Of a stretch of DNA of 64,000 bases, positions 34,777-43,361 are shown piece by piece (the first letter of the stretch is position 1; each line of letters begins with the position of its first letter). A program made the position numbers and the translations under genes. The stretch covers positions 992,001 through 1,056,000 of the forward strand of contig NZ_AP027149.1 of the NCBI RefSeq assembly GCF_027925445.1, given 5' to 3'. The stretch is from Methylocystis bryophila (GTDB lineage Bacteria > Pseudomonadota > Alphaproteobacteria > Rhizobiales > Beijerinckiaceae). The notes below the pieces were generated by a model. It had not been told where the DNA came from. It ran no database searches and saw only the letters and a list, made by a program, of their open reading frames with translations.

Positions 34777-35188
34777 TCCGGCTCCCGGATTTTGGCGCGC
34801 TTGTCCCTTTTAGATTCGGAAATCGGGAGGCGGAGCCGCGCCCGGTCGTTCGTCCGCGAGCGGCCCATGCGACAAAGCCGAGCCAGGGCCATAGTTTAGC
34901 AGGCGTTCGGGAGGCGGCCGACGTTGACGATCGGCTCGCAAGACAGTTTGGGCGCGGCCCGAGCGGATTTTGATAAAACGAATTGACTCTAATTGCCGAT
35001 TGATCACAAGAAAGGCGTCAAATCGATGGCGCATTCGTAGAATAGCCGAAACGTCCATATCATCGTCGAGGCGATCTTCACGGCGGGTCGTCTTGAGGAT
35101 CTGTCGTCATGAGGATCTCATGGAGCCGCTTGAGACGCCTCCCTCGTCTCGAGCGGTGGGGTCCACTCGAACCTTTTAGAATGGACAC
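34777..35188. other. Intergenic region between tRNA-Tyr and rfbB
   Basis: About 410 bases with no gene that I can support. The first part is GC-rich; 34960-35060 is more AT-rich (TTTTGATAAAACGAATTGACTCTAATTGCC) and may contain the rfb promoter: TTGACT at about 34984 is a sigma-70-like -35, without a convincing -10 at the right distance. A short direct repeat GTCGTC/TTGAGGATC/TCATGAGGATCTCATG occurs at 35085-35124. Confidence 0.4.
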
Positions 35189-36238
35189 ATGCGCATTCTG
35201 ATCACCGGCGGCGCCGGGTTCATCGGCTCCGCCGTCACCCGCCGCATAATCCAGCAGACGGACGACGAGGTCTGCGTTGTCGATAAGCTCACCTATGCGG
35301 GCAATCTCGACTCGCTCGCGCCCGTCGCCGAGAGTCCACGCTACGCCTTTCGGCGCGCCGACATCTGCGACCGCGAGGCCATCGACGGCGTCTTCTCCGA
35401 ATTCGAGCCCGACGCCGTCATGCATCTTGCGGCGGAAAGCCATGTGGATCGCTCGATCGACGGTCCTGCGGCCTTCATCGAGACGAACGTCATCGGCACC
35501 TTCACCATGCTCGAAGCGGCCCTCGCCCATTGGCGCGGCTTGGACGCCGAAAAAGCAAGACGTTTTCGATTCCACCATATCTCGACCGACGAAGTGTTCG
35601 GCGCCTTAGGGCCTGACGGGCTTTTTCGGGAAGATACGCCTTACGCGCCGAACTCGCCCTATTCGGCGTCGAAAGCCGGGTCCGACCATCTCGTGCGAGC
35701 CTGGCGCGAGACCTATGGCCTTCCGACAATCACCACCAACTGCTCGAACAATTACGGCCCCTATCACTTTCCAGAGAAGCTCATTCCCCTGACGATCCTT
35801 AACGCGCTGGAGGGAAAGCCCCTGCCCGTTTATGGGCGCGGCGAGAACGTGCGGGATTGGCTCTTCGTCGAGGACCATGCGGCCGCGCTGATCCTTGCGC
35901 TCCGCCAAGGCGTCGTCGGCGAAACATATAATGTCGGAGGCCGAAGCGAGCGGCGCAACATCGACGTCGTCACGACGATCTGCGATATTTTGGATGAAAT
36001 CCTTCCGTCCGCGGTTTCTCGGCGGGAGCTCATCACCTTTGTCACCGATCGGCCCGGCCATGATCTCCGCTATGCGATAGATTGCTCCAAGATCGAGCGT
36101 GAGTTGGGCTGGCGCGCGCAGGAGACCTTCGAGTCCGGTCTGCGCAAGACGGTGCAGTGGTACATCGACAATCCCGCCTGGTGGGGCGCGATACGCTCCG
36201 GCAAGTACCGCGGCGAGCGCCTGGGCCAAATCACTTAG
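35189..36238 (+). CDS. rfbB: dTDP-glucose 4,6-dehydratase
   Basis: Second step of dTDP-L-rhamnose synthesis: NAD-dependent conversion of dTDP-glucose to the 4-keto-6-deoxy sugar. 349 residues; ITGGAGFIGSAVTRRI at 4-19 binds NAD, HLAAESHVDRSID near 82-94, ISTDEVFGALG near 131 with the catalytic Asp-Glu pair, and YSASKAGSDHLVRAW with the Tyr-x3-Lys pair. The TAG stop at 36236-36238 coincides with the start of a dispersed repeat that separates this gene from rfbC. Confidence 0.97.
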   Translation: MRILITGGAGFIGSAVTRRIIQQTDDEVCVVDKLTYAGNLDSLAPVAESPRYAFRRADICDREAIDGVFSEFEPDAVMHLAAESHVDRSIDGPAAFIETNVIGTFTMLEAALAHWRGLDAEKARRFRFHHISTDEVFGALGPDGLFREDTPYAPNSPYSASKAGSDHLVRAWRETYGLPTITTNCSNNYGPYHFPEKLIPLTILNALEGKPLPVYGRGENVRDWLFVEDHAAALILALRQGVVGETYNVGGRSERRNIDVVTTICDILDEILPSAVSRRELITFVTDRPGHDLRYAIDCSKIERELGWRAQETFESGLRKTVQWYIDNPAWWGAIRSGKYRGERLGQIT

Positions 36239-36351
36239 CGCGCTTCCCGCCCGAACGGAATCGTTCGAGCGATAAGGAATCGCGCTAAAACAAAAGGGTG
36301 GAGCATGTCCTGACCGGAAAACCGCTTCGCACTTTTCCGGGACATGCTCTA
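36236..36351 (+). repeat. Dispersed palindromic repeat, family A, copy 2 (inside the rfb operon)
   Basis: Same order as copy 1 at 14866: TAGCGCGCTTCCCGCCCGAACGG, TCGAACG/CGTTCGA-type palindrome, AATCGCGCTAAAACAAA, then AGCATGTCC...GGACATGCT. It lies between rfbB and rfbC, so it would be within the transcript if the genes share one promoter. Confidence 0.9.
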
Positions 36352-36388
36352 GAGAGCGATCCTCTCGCAACTGAAATCGGCAGGTTCC

Positions 36389-36943
36389 ATGATCGTTGAG
36401 GATACAGCGCTAGACGGGGTCAAAATCATCACGCCGAAGAAATTTGGCGACGAGCGCGGATTTTTTTCCGAGACCTACACGCAGTCGAAGTGGGATGCAG
36501 CCGGACTGCCCTTTCGTTTCGTGCAGGACAATCACTCGCTCTCGGCCGCGATCGGCGTGATCCGCGGCCTTCACTTCCAGAGCGCGCCTTTCGCGCAGGA
36601 CAAGCTCATACGCGTCTTGCGTGGAAGAATATTGGACGTCGCCGTCGATATTCGCCGTTCATCGAAGACTTTTGGAAAGCATGTGGCGCTGGAGCTCTCC
36701 TCTGACAATTGGCGGCAATTGCTCGTGCCGATTGGATTCGCCCACGGCTTTTGCACGCTGGAGCCGAACACAGAGGTCTTTTACAAGGTCACCAATTACT
36801 ATTCGCCGCAAAACGACAGAGGCCTCGCCTTCGACGATCCGGACCTCGGCATAGAATGGCCTTTCCCGATCTCTGACGTTCAAGCGAATGCGCGCGATCG
36901 CAGCTGGCCTCGTCTGCGCGATCTGGTCGACATGTTCGAGTGA
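36389..36943 (+). CDS. rfbC: dTDP-4-dehydrorhamnose 3,5-epimerase
   Basis: Third step of dTDP-rhamnose synthesis. 184 residues in a cupin fold: GVKIITPKKFGDERGFFSETY, FVQDNHSLSAAIGVIRGLHFQSAPFAQDKLIRVLRG with the catalytic His in RGLHFQ, and PIGFAHGFCTLEPNTEVFYKVTNYYSPQNDRG. The stop overlaps the GTG start of rfbD (GTGA). A Shine-Dalgarno is weak (GGCAGGTTCC). Confidence 0.96.
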   Translation: MIVEDTALDGVKIITPKKFGDERGFFSETYTQSKWDAAGLPFRFVQDNHSLSAAIGVIRGLHFQSAPFAQDKLIRVLRGRILDVAVDIRRSSKTFGKHVALELSSDNWRQLLVPIGFAHGFCTLEPNTEVFYKVTNYYSPQNDRGLAFDDPDLGIEWPFPISDVQANARDRSWPRLRDLVDMFE

Positions 36944-37830
36944 GCGAGATGCGCGTCGTCGTCACAGGACGCCAAGGCCAGGTCGTGACCTCGCTGCTCG
37001 AACGCGCCGCGGAGCGGGCGGAAGTCATCGCGCTCGGCCGGCCCGATCTCGACCTCGAGGACGAAAAGAGCGTTTTGGCCGCGCTCGAGAGCGCCAAGGG
37101 CGACGTCATCGTCAACGCCGCCGCCTATACCGCCGTCGATAAGGCTGAGCAGGAGCCGGAAAAGGCGATGCGCGTCAACGCGGCGGGCGCGGGTTTTGTC
37201 GCGGCGGCCGCGGCGACGCTGAATACGCCGCTCATTCAGCTCTCCACGGATTACGTCTTCGACGGCGCTCTCACGAGGCCCTATCTCGAGAGTGACGCGA
37301 CCGGTCCGACCGGCGCCTATGGCCGCTCGAAGTTGGAGGGCGAGGCGCGCGTGCAGCAGGCGCAGCCCAATGCGGTCATCTTGCGCACGGCGTGGATTTA
37401 TAGTCCTTTCGGCGCGAATTTCGTGCGCACCATGCTGCGACTTGGCGCATCCCGCGACGAGGTCGGAGTCGTCGCCGATCAGCTTGGCAACCCGACCGCC
37501 GCGCTCGACATCGCCGACGGGGTGCTGGCGATCGCCGCTCGCCTCCGCGACGATCCGACGCCGGAGCTGCGCGGCGTCTTCCACATGACCGGCGCTGGCG
37601 AGGCAAGCTGGGCCGACTTCGCTGAAGCGATTTTCGCCGCCGCCCAGCGTTGCGGCCGCAAAGCGGTGCGCGTCAAGCGCATTACGACAGCGGACTACCC
37701 CACGCCGGCGAAACGGCCGGCGAATTCGCGCCTCGATTGCGGCAAGCTCGCGCGTCTGTATGGCGTCGCGCTCCCGCACTGGCGACAATCGCTCGACGCT
37801 TGCGTCGAACGCCTTCTCTCTTCGACGTAA
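36940..37830 (+). CDS. rfbD: dTDP-4-dehydrorhamnose reductase
   Basis: Final step of dTDP-L-rhamnose synthesis, NAD(P)H-dependent. 296 residues from GTG 36940 (ATG 36949 is possible). The N-terminal loop is VVVTGRQGQVV, a variant of TGxxGQxG. Further blocks: VNAAAYTAVDKAEQEPE, LSTDYVFDG, YGRSKLEGEARVQQ with Tyr-x3-Lys, and ILRTAWIYSPFGANFVRTML. Spaced by 20 bases from rfbA. Confidence 0.96.
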   Translation: MSEMRVVVTGRQGQVVTSLLERAAERAEVIALGRPDLDLEDEKSVLAALESAKGDVIVNAAAYTAVDKAEQEPEKAMRVNAAGAGFVAAAAATLNTPLIQLSTDYVFDGALTRPYLESDATGPTGAYGRSKLEGEARVQQAQPNAVILRTAWIYSPFGANFVRTMLRLGASRDEVGVVADQLGNPTAALDIADGVLAIAARLRDDPTPELRGVFHMTGAGEASWADFAEAIFAAAQRCGRKAVRVKRITTADYPTPAKRPANSRLDCGKLARLYGVALPHWRQSLDACVERLLSST

Positions 37831-37850
37831 CCGGAAAATTGGAGAATCAC

Positions 37851-38723
37851 ATGCGGGGCATCGTGCTGGCGGGAGGAAGCGGGACCCGGTTGCATCCCAT
37901 GACCGTTGCAGCGTCGAAGCAGCTTCTGCCCGTCTACGACAAGCCGATGGTTTATTACCCGCTGAGCGTCCTCATGCTCGCGGGCATTCGAGAGATTCTC
38001 CTCATTTCAACGCCCGACGATTTGCCGTCCTTCAAACGCTTGCTGGGAACCGGCGCGCAATGGGGAGTCTCCATCTCCTACGCTGAGCAGCCGCGGCCAG
38101 AGGGGCTGGCTCAGGCCTATATCATCGGCGCGGAATTCGTCGAAGGGCGCTCGTCCGCGCTGGTGCTCGGCGACAATATCTTCTACGGCCACGGCCTCGT
38201 CGACTTGCTGAGCGATGCGGGCGTGCGGAGTCGCGGCGCATCGGTCTTCGCTTATCACGTGCGCGATCCTGAACGCTATGGCGTCGTCGAATTCGACGCG
38301 CGCGGCAAGGCGGTGTCGCTCGAGGAAAAGCCGAAGCAACCCAAGTCAGACTGGGCCGTCACCGGACTCTATTTCTACGATGAGCGCGCGCCTCAGTTTG
38401 CCGCGAGCCTGCGGCCTTCGGCGCGCGGTGAGCTTGAGATCACCGATCTCAACAAGGTCTATCTCGAATGCGGCGAGCTCAACGTCGTGCGGCTCGGGCG
38501 CGGTTTTGCCTGGCTCGACACGGGCACGCCGTCGGCCTTGCTCGAAGCCGCGGAATATGTGCGGGCCGTCGAGCAACGACAGGGACAACGCATCGCCTGC
38601 CTCGAAGAAGTCGCCTTCGTGAACGGCTGGATCGACGCCGATTCTCTGCGCGCCGCGGCGGCGAAGTTTCAAAAGAGCGACTACGGCGCTTATCTCCTCC
38701 GCGTGCTGCGCGAAACGCAATGA
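37851..38723 (+). CDS. rfbA: Glucose-1-phosphate thymidylyltransferase
   Basis: First step of dTDP-rhamnose synthesis: dTTP plus glucose-1-phosphate. 290 residues from ATG 37851 with TTGGAGAATCAC upstream. MRGIVLAGGSGTRLHPMT, SKQLLPVYDKPMVYYPLS, LVLGDNIFYGHGL and GFAWLDTGTPSALLEAA are family blocks. Last gene of the rfbBCDA set; rhamnose transferases are not in the window. Confidence 0.97.
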   Translation: MRGIVLAGGSGTRLHPMTVAASKQLLPVYDKPMVYYPLSVLMLAGIREILLISTPDDLPSFKRLLGTGAQWGVSISYAEQPRPEGLAQAYIIGAEFVEGRSSALVLGDNIFYGHGLVDLLSDAGVRSRGASVFAYHVRDPERYGVVEFDARGKAVSLEEKPKQPKSDWAVTGLYFYDERAPQFAASLRPSARGELEITDLNKVYLECGELNVVRLGRGFAWLDTGTPSALLEAAEYVRAVEQRQGQRIACLEEVAFVNGWIDADSLRAAAAKFQKSDYGAYLLRVLRETQ

Positions 38724-38782
38724 GGGATCGCTAACGGCGCCTGCGCCGATGACGAGTTCATCGAGGCTTTCGCAAGCAACGG

Positions 38783-40231
38783 CTATCGGGCCGCCGACTG
38801 CAATATGCGCGTCGTGGACTGACCTTCGGTGAGATTGGCGCGGACGATCTTGCCGCCGCGCGCGCGGACGACGTCGGCGCCGACGATCTGCTCTTCCTGG
38901 TAATCGGCGCCCTTGACCAGAACGTCAGGCTGCAACTGCTCGATGATCCGCTGAGGCGTGTCCTCCTCGAAGAGCACGACGACATCGACTCCCTTGACGG
39001 CGCCGATCACTTGCGCGCGCGCAACCTCGTTCTGCACGGGGCGGGTCGGGCCCTTGAGGCGCTTGACCGACGCATCGGTGTTGAGCGCGACGATGAGCCG
39101 GTCGCAGGCGGCGCTCGCCTGCGCGATGAGCGAGACATGGCCCGGATGCAGCAGGTCGAAGCAGCCGTTGGTGAATCCGACCGAGTAGCCTTGCGCCTCC
39201 CAAAGCCTGCGCAGCTCTATCGCCGTCTCCGTGTCGACGAGCCGCCCATCCTGGACCTCCGTCATGTGCGAGGCCGCGATCGACGCGGCCAGCTCCTCCG
39301 AGGTCAGCGTCGCTGTGCCGAACCGGCTCACGACAACGCCGGCGGCGTGGTTGGCGATTTTCATCGCCTCGATCATCGGCAGGCCAGCGGCGAGTCCGAC
39401 GGCGATCAAGGCCACCACCGTATCGCCGGCGCCCGACACGTCGAAAACGGACTTTGCCGTCGTCGGCAGATGGATCGCTTCGCCTTGCGCGGGGAAGAAG
39501 GACATGCCCTTCTCGGAACGGGTCAGAAGAACTTCGGCGCCTGTCGCCTCGCACACGCGCCGCGCGGCGGCTTCCGCCTCCGCGTCCGTCTCGCAGGGCA
39601 TTCCTGTCGCCAGGGTCAGCTCGGCGCGATTGGGCGTGAGGATCGCGGCGCCGCGGTAATCGCTCAGATCGCGGCGCTTCGGGTCGACGAGAAGTATTTT
39701 GCCCGCCTGCCGCGCGCGCGCGACGCAAGCCGCGATGACGCGATCGTTCAGCACGCCCTTGGCGTAATCGGACAAGACGACGATGTCGCCGCCGTCGATC
39801 GCCTCGATCGCTCTCGCGATGAGGCGGCGCTCGATCTCCTCGCCGAGAGGCCGATCGTCCTCGTGATCAATGCGCAGCATCTGCTGGTTGTGGCCAACGA
39901 CGCGGATTTTCTTGATCGTCCTCCGGCTCTTGTCCGCGATGACGCCGTCGGAGCCGATCCCGCCGGCGCGCAGGAGCGCGAGTAGCTGATCGCGATCGGC
40001 GTCGTCTCCCGAGAGTCCGACCAGCGCGACCGAGGCGCCGAGCGACGCGATATTCGCCGCGACGTTGCCGGCGCCGCCGATGACCGCCTTTTCGGATTTC
40101 CACTTGATCACCGGCACCGGCGCCTCGGGTGAGATGCGCGTCACCCCGCCGTGCAGATAGGCGTCCAGCATGACGTCGCCGACGATGGCGACCTTGCAGC
40201 CCGCCAGCCGCTTCACGAGCTCATAGGGCAT
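38783..40231 (-). CDS. hldE: Bifunctional heptose-7-phosphate kinase / heptose-1-phosphate adenylyltransferase
   Basis: Makes ADP-glycero-manno-heptose for the LPS core. 482 residues from ATG 40231 (GAGAGGAGTCCG upstream); a longer frame begins inside the neighbouring gene's spacer. Residues 1-330 are a PfkB/ribokinase domain (KVAIVGDVMLDAYLHGGV, VSRISPEAPVP-type TRISPEAPVPV, and VFDVSGAGDTVVAL). Residues 345-482 are a nucleotidyltransferase with FTNGCFDLLHPGHVSLI (HxGH). Convergent with rfbA, 59 bases away. Confidence 0.97.
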   Translation of the reverse strand: MPYELVKRLAGCKVAIVGDVMLDAYLHGGVTRISPEAPVPVIKWKSEKAVIGGAGNVAANIASLGASVALVGLSGDDADRDQLLALLRAGGIGSDGVIADKSRRTIKKIRVVGHNQQMLRIDHEDDRPLGEEIERRLIARAIEAIDGGDIVVLSDYAKGVLNDRVIAACVARARQAGKILLVDPKRRDLSDYRGAAILTPNRAELTLATGMPCETDAEAEAAARRVCEATGAEVLLTRSEKGMSFFPAQGEAIHLPTTAKSVFDVSGAGDTVVALIAVGLAAGLPMIEAMKIANHAAGVVVSRFGTATLTSEELAASIAASHMTEVQDGRLVDTETAIELRRLWEAQGYSVGFTNGCFDLLHPGHVSLIAQASAACDRLIVALNTDASVKRLKGPTRPVQNEVARAQVIGAVKGVDVVVLFEEDTPQRIIEQLQPDVLVKGADYQEEQIVGADVVRARGGKIVRANLTEGQSTTRILQSAAR

Positions 40232-40259
40232 CGGACTCCTCTCTCGGCGGCGAAGGCCG

Positions 40260-41447
40260 TCACAATACAGCTTGCGGGGCCTGCCGGGCGCGGAAGCGAT
40301 GGACTTCGCGAAAGGCGCCATAAAGATGGTAGAGGCTGCTCGCGGGCACGTGGTCGACGCTCGGCTCGAGATTGGCGTCGAAGCGGTCTATCCAGCCTCC
40401 GGCGAATGGGCCTGCGAGGAACAACTCGTTCAAGCTCTGCAACATCTGCTCGCAAAAGCTCAACCCTTGCGCTTCACCCGCAGCGAAGCGCGCGACGCCC
40501 GCCTTCGCGCCTTCCGTGTGCGGCCAGAGCCGGGTTGATCGCTCAAGCGGCCGTCGATCAAGGCCGACGCTATCGTAGCATCGTCCCCGCGCATCCAGGC
40601 CGCAGGCCAAGGCCAACTCCCAGAGTCGCTCCTCCGCCGGCGCGCCCGCACGCCCCCCGAGCCGGCGAAACCGGTCGAGCAGCCAGATCCATTCGAAATG
40701 ATGCCCGGGCTCGAAGTAGGCTGCAACGGCAGGATCGAAGGACCAATCGGCGGCGAAAATCTCCGGCAGCGCGCCAATGCCCCACTGGAGCAGGCGGCTC
40801 TCGAACAGCCGAACGACGCTCTCCGCGCGCTCCAGATAGGGGCCGTCCGGCGCGGCCTCGTGCAGCGCAAGGCAGGCTTCCAGAAAATGCATGAGGGGAT
40901 TCTGCCGCTTCACCGTTTCAGGCGAGGGTTGGCGGTCGAGCAATCCGCCATGATCTTTGCAGACGAGATGGCGGTCGACAAATTGGAGCGTCAATTCCGC
41001 CGCCGACAAAAGCCGCTTTTCGCCCGTCAGCTGATAAAGCGACGCGAGAGAGAACAGAGCGAAAGCGTGCGTGTAGGAATCGCGGACCTGCGAGACGCGA
41101 TTTCCCGTCGCGTCGATCGAAAAGGCGAAACCCGCGCGGGGGTCGTTGTCGTCCAGATAGAGACGCAGGAAACTGTGCATCGCGCGGTCGGCGAGGTCGG
41201 CGCCGTTCCGGAAGACCCCGTCCTTGTCGGCGGCGCTATAGACATAGATTTGCCGCGCCTGAACCATGGCGCGGCGCGGAACGGTCGGACAGTCCTGTCC
41301 CGAAAAGTCCAGACGCTCACGAAAGACGCCACCATCTCGGTCGAAGCCGGCCTCGGCCCAGAAAGGCAGGATTTCTTCGCAAATCCTCTTCTGGTATCCC
41401 TGAATATGATCGATCCGATCCACCTCGACTCGCGCTGCGTCTTGCAT
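40260..41447 (-). CDS. AGE-family epimerase/isomerase (N-acylglucosamine 2-epimerase fold)
   Basis: 395 residues from ATG 41447. The AGE (alpha6/alpha6) barrel is recognisable from PRRAMVQARQIYVYSAADKDG, RDSYTHAFALFSLASLYQLTGEKRLL, RQNPLMHFLEACLALHEA, EPGHHFEWIWLLDRF and ERSTRLWPHTEGAKA, with histidines at the usual active-site places. Members are GlcNAc 2-epimerases, mannose isomerases or cellobiose epimerases. Position 28 bases upstream of hldE and near rfb suggests a sugar-precursor role, possibly mannose-6-phosphate isomerase-like; substrate not fixed. Confidence 0.87.
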   Translation of the reverse strand: MQDAARVEVDRIDHIQGYQKRICEEILPFWAEAGFDRDGGVFRERLDFSGQDCPTVPRRAMVQARQIYVYSAADKDGVFRNGADLADRAMHSFLRLYLDDNDPRAGFAFSIDATGNRVSQVRDSYTHAFALFSLASLYQLTGEKRLLSAAELTLQFVDRHLVCKDHGGLLDRQPSPETVKRQNPLMHFLEACLALHEAAPDGPYLERAESVVRLFESRLLQWGIGALPEIFAADWSFDPAVAAYFEPGHHFEWIWLLDRFRRLGGRAGAPAEERLWELALACGLDARGRCYDSVGLDRRPLERSTRLWPHTEGAKAGVARFAAGEAQGLSFCEQMLQSLNELFLAGPFAGGWIDRFDANLEPSVDHVPASSLYHLYGAFREVHRFRARQAPQAVL

Positions 41448-41620
41448 CCGTGGGGCCAGAAGGAATTTTGAGCAACTGAAGCTTACGCCGCCACTATTCC
41501 GATGCGAGCCTTGAGGCAAGGACTTTTTGACCCTGGCCGACCTCTCCGCGATCGGCGGAGCGTCTCGCGCCGACGCTGCGGAAGCAATTCCTCCAAGGGC
41601 GTATAAAAAGCGCTGACTGA

Positions 41621-43153
41621 TCAACAGCAAGGCAAAGCCTGTGTAGATCTGGCGAGCAGTGCCTTGAGAGCTTCAACGGACACAGGTTTCGTGAGGTGAG
41701 CGTCGAACCCGGCTGCTGCGGTCTTCGCGCGATCGCCTTCCTGGCCCCAACCGGTCAGCGCAGCGATGAAAATTGTCCTACCTTTTTGGCTTTCGCGAAA
41801 AAGGCGGGCGGTCTCAAAACCGTTGAGGCCCGGCATGCCAAGGTCTATCAAGGCTATGTCTGGGTAGGTTTGCTCGGCGGCGGCAAGGCCGGCGCGTCCA
41901 TCGTAAGCGACACAGACGGAAGCGCCGAGCGAGTTAAGTAGCATCGCCAAGGAATCGGCCGCGTCGCGGTTATCATCAATGATGAGAACCCGCTTAGAGG
42001 AGGAAAGGCTGGACTGAGCTGATGGTTCGGTGATCGCAGGCGACGTCGTTGTTTGAGCTAATGGAATGGAAATCGTAAAGGTGCTTCCTTGGTTGGGACC
42101 GGCGCTGTCCGCTGTGACCGTGCCCCCATGCGCTTCTATGATTTCTCGAACCAAGGCCAGTCCTATCCCCAGCCCAGTGTTCGCCTCGCCAGGCGGGGCG
42201 ACTTGGACGAAGACGTCAAAGATATCTGCGAGAGCGGTTCTCGGAATTCCCGCGCCGTTGTCGCTTATCGCGACCATGGCGTAGCCGTTCTCTGAAAATG
42301 CTGACACGCGGACCGCGCCATTTCTCGGCGTGTAATTTACCGCGTTGTCTAGTATGTTTGCGAGCGCTTGCGTGAGCCGGGTAGGGTCCGCAAGCACTGG
42401 CAACGTCGGCACTGAGAAATTAGTGGTTAGAGAGAGATTTTTGTTCCCAATGCGATCTTGGCAGGCTTCCAGCGCGGCCCCTAAGATATCTAATAGCTCG
42501 ATGGGCTGCTTTCGAAACTCTAATTTTCCTTGCGTAATGCGCGAGATTTCTAGGAGATCGTCAACTAATCTCACAAGAAGAGATAATTGGCGGTCCATGA
42601 TGTCGATCACAGCCCGGCTGCTGGGCGTGCTAATTTGTTCTTCTCTTTTGAGAACGTCTAATCCTGTTCTGATTGGAGCCAGAGGATTTCTCAATTCATG
42701 CGCTAGCACCGCAATGAATTGATCTTTACGCTTGTTGGCGGTGCGCAGCGCATCTTCGCTTTCCCTGAGCTTTTTCTCTACTTTCTTACGCCCTGTAATA
42801 TCCCGATTTGCTTCAATAATTGCAGCGTCTCCGTCTATCTGAAAGAGCTCCATGCGGCTTTCAACAATAATTTCACGTGCATCTTTTGCGGTGTGATACA
42901 ACTCGCCAAACCACATTTTGTTTTGGAGCAATTCCGTCTCTATTTCCTTTAAAGGAACTGGAAAACGGGTCTTCAAAAGTTCATGGCTAACGCGCCCGAC
43001 AGACTCTACCTGTCCATAGCCGTATAGACGTTCACAACCCTTGTTCCATTTCACAATTCCTCGCTTGAAGTGCCATACAAAGATGGGCTCAAAGGCGAGG
43101 TCAACCAACTGGATAAACAGGTCTCTATCGTCGTTGGTGGTCTCGTTGCCCAT
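41621..43153 (-). CDS. Hybrid sensor histidine kinase (PAS-HisKA-HATPase-receiver)
   Basis: 510 residues. PAS domain at about 14-120 (FEPIFVWHFKRGIVKWNKGCERLYGY), HisKA with AHELRNPLAPI and phosphoacceptor His152, ATPase with N box NILDNAVNYTP near 267, SDNGAGIP and GLGIGLALVREI, then a linker of Ser/Thr/Pro and a receiver domain from about 387 with DD at 393-394 and phosphoacceptor Asp437 (ALIDLGMPGLNG). No membrane segment. The 5' two-thirds is visibly poorer in GC than the flanking genes, and no output regulator is adjacent. Confidence 0.92.
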   Translation of the reverse strand: MGNETTNDDRDLFIQLVDLAFEPIFVWHFKRGIVKWNKGCERLYGYGQVESVGRVSHELLKTRFPVPLKEIETELLQNKMWFGELYHTAKDAREIIVESRMELFQIDGDAAIIEANRDITGRKKVEKKLRESEDALRTANKRKDQFIAVLAHELRNPLAPIRTGLDVLKREEQISTPSSRAVIDIMDRQLSLLVRLVDDLLEISRITQGKLEFRKQPIELLDILGAALEACQDRIGNKNLSLTTNFSVPTLPVLADPTRLTQALANILDNAVNYTPRNGAVRVSAFSENGYAMVAISDNGAGIPRTALADIFDVFVQVAPPGEANTGLGIGLALVREIIEAHGGTVTADSAGPNQGSTFTISIPLAQTTTSPAITEPSAQSSLSSSKRVLIIDDNRDAADSLAMLLNSLGASVCVAYDGRAGLAAAEQTYPDIALIDLGMPGLNGFETARLFRESQKGRTIFIAALTGWGQEGDRAKTAAAGFDAHLTKPVSVEALKALLARSTQALPCC

Positions 43154-43361
43154 CGCTTGCGCACCTCACCACGACGCGTTCACCGCCTCAAACTCCATCC
43201 TTTTCGGCGCTTTGTCTAGCTTAGCGGTGATAAAGGGCCGCGGCTTCGGCAGTGCGCCACAGCGCCCGACGAAGATGAGCACTATGTCTACGCTATAGCC
43301 TTCTACCGCCGCACGCTCCGTTTGACTGTTCGATCCATCGAAGTTCTCCGGACATTCCGGA

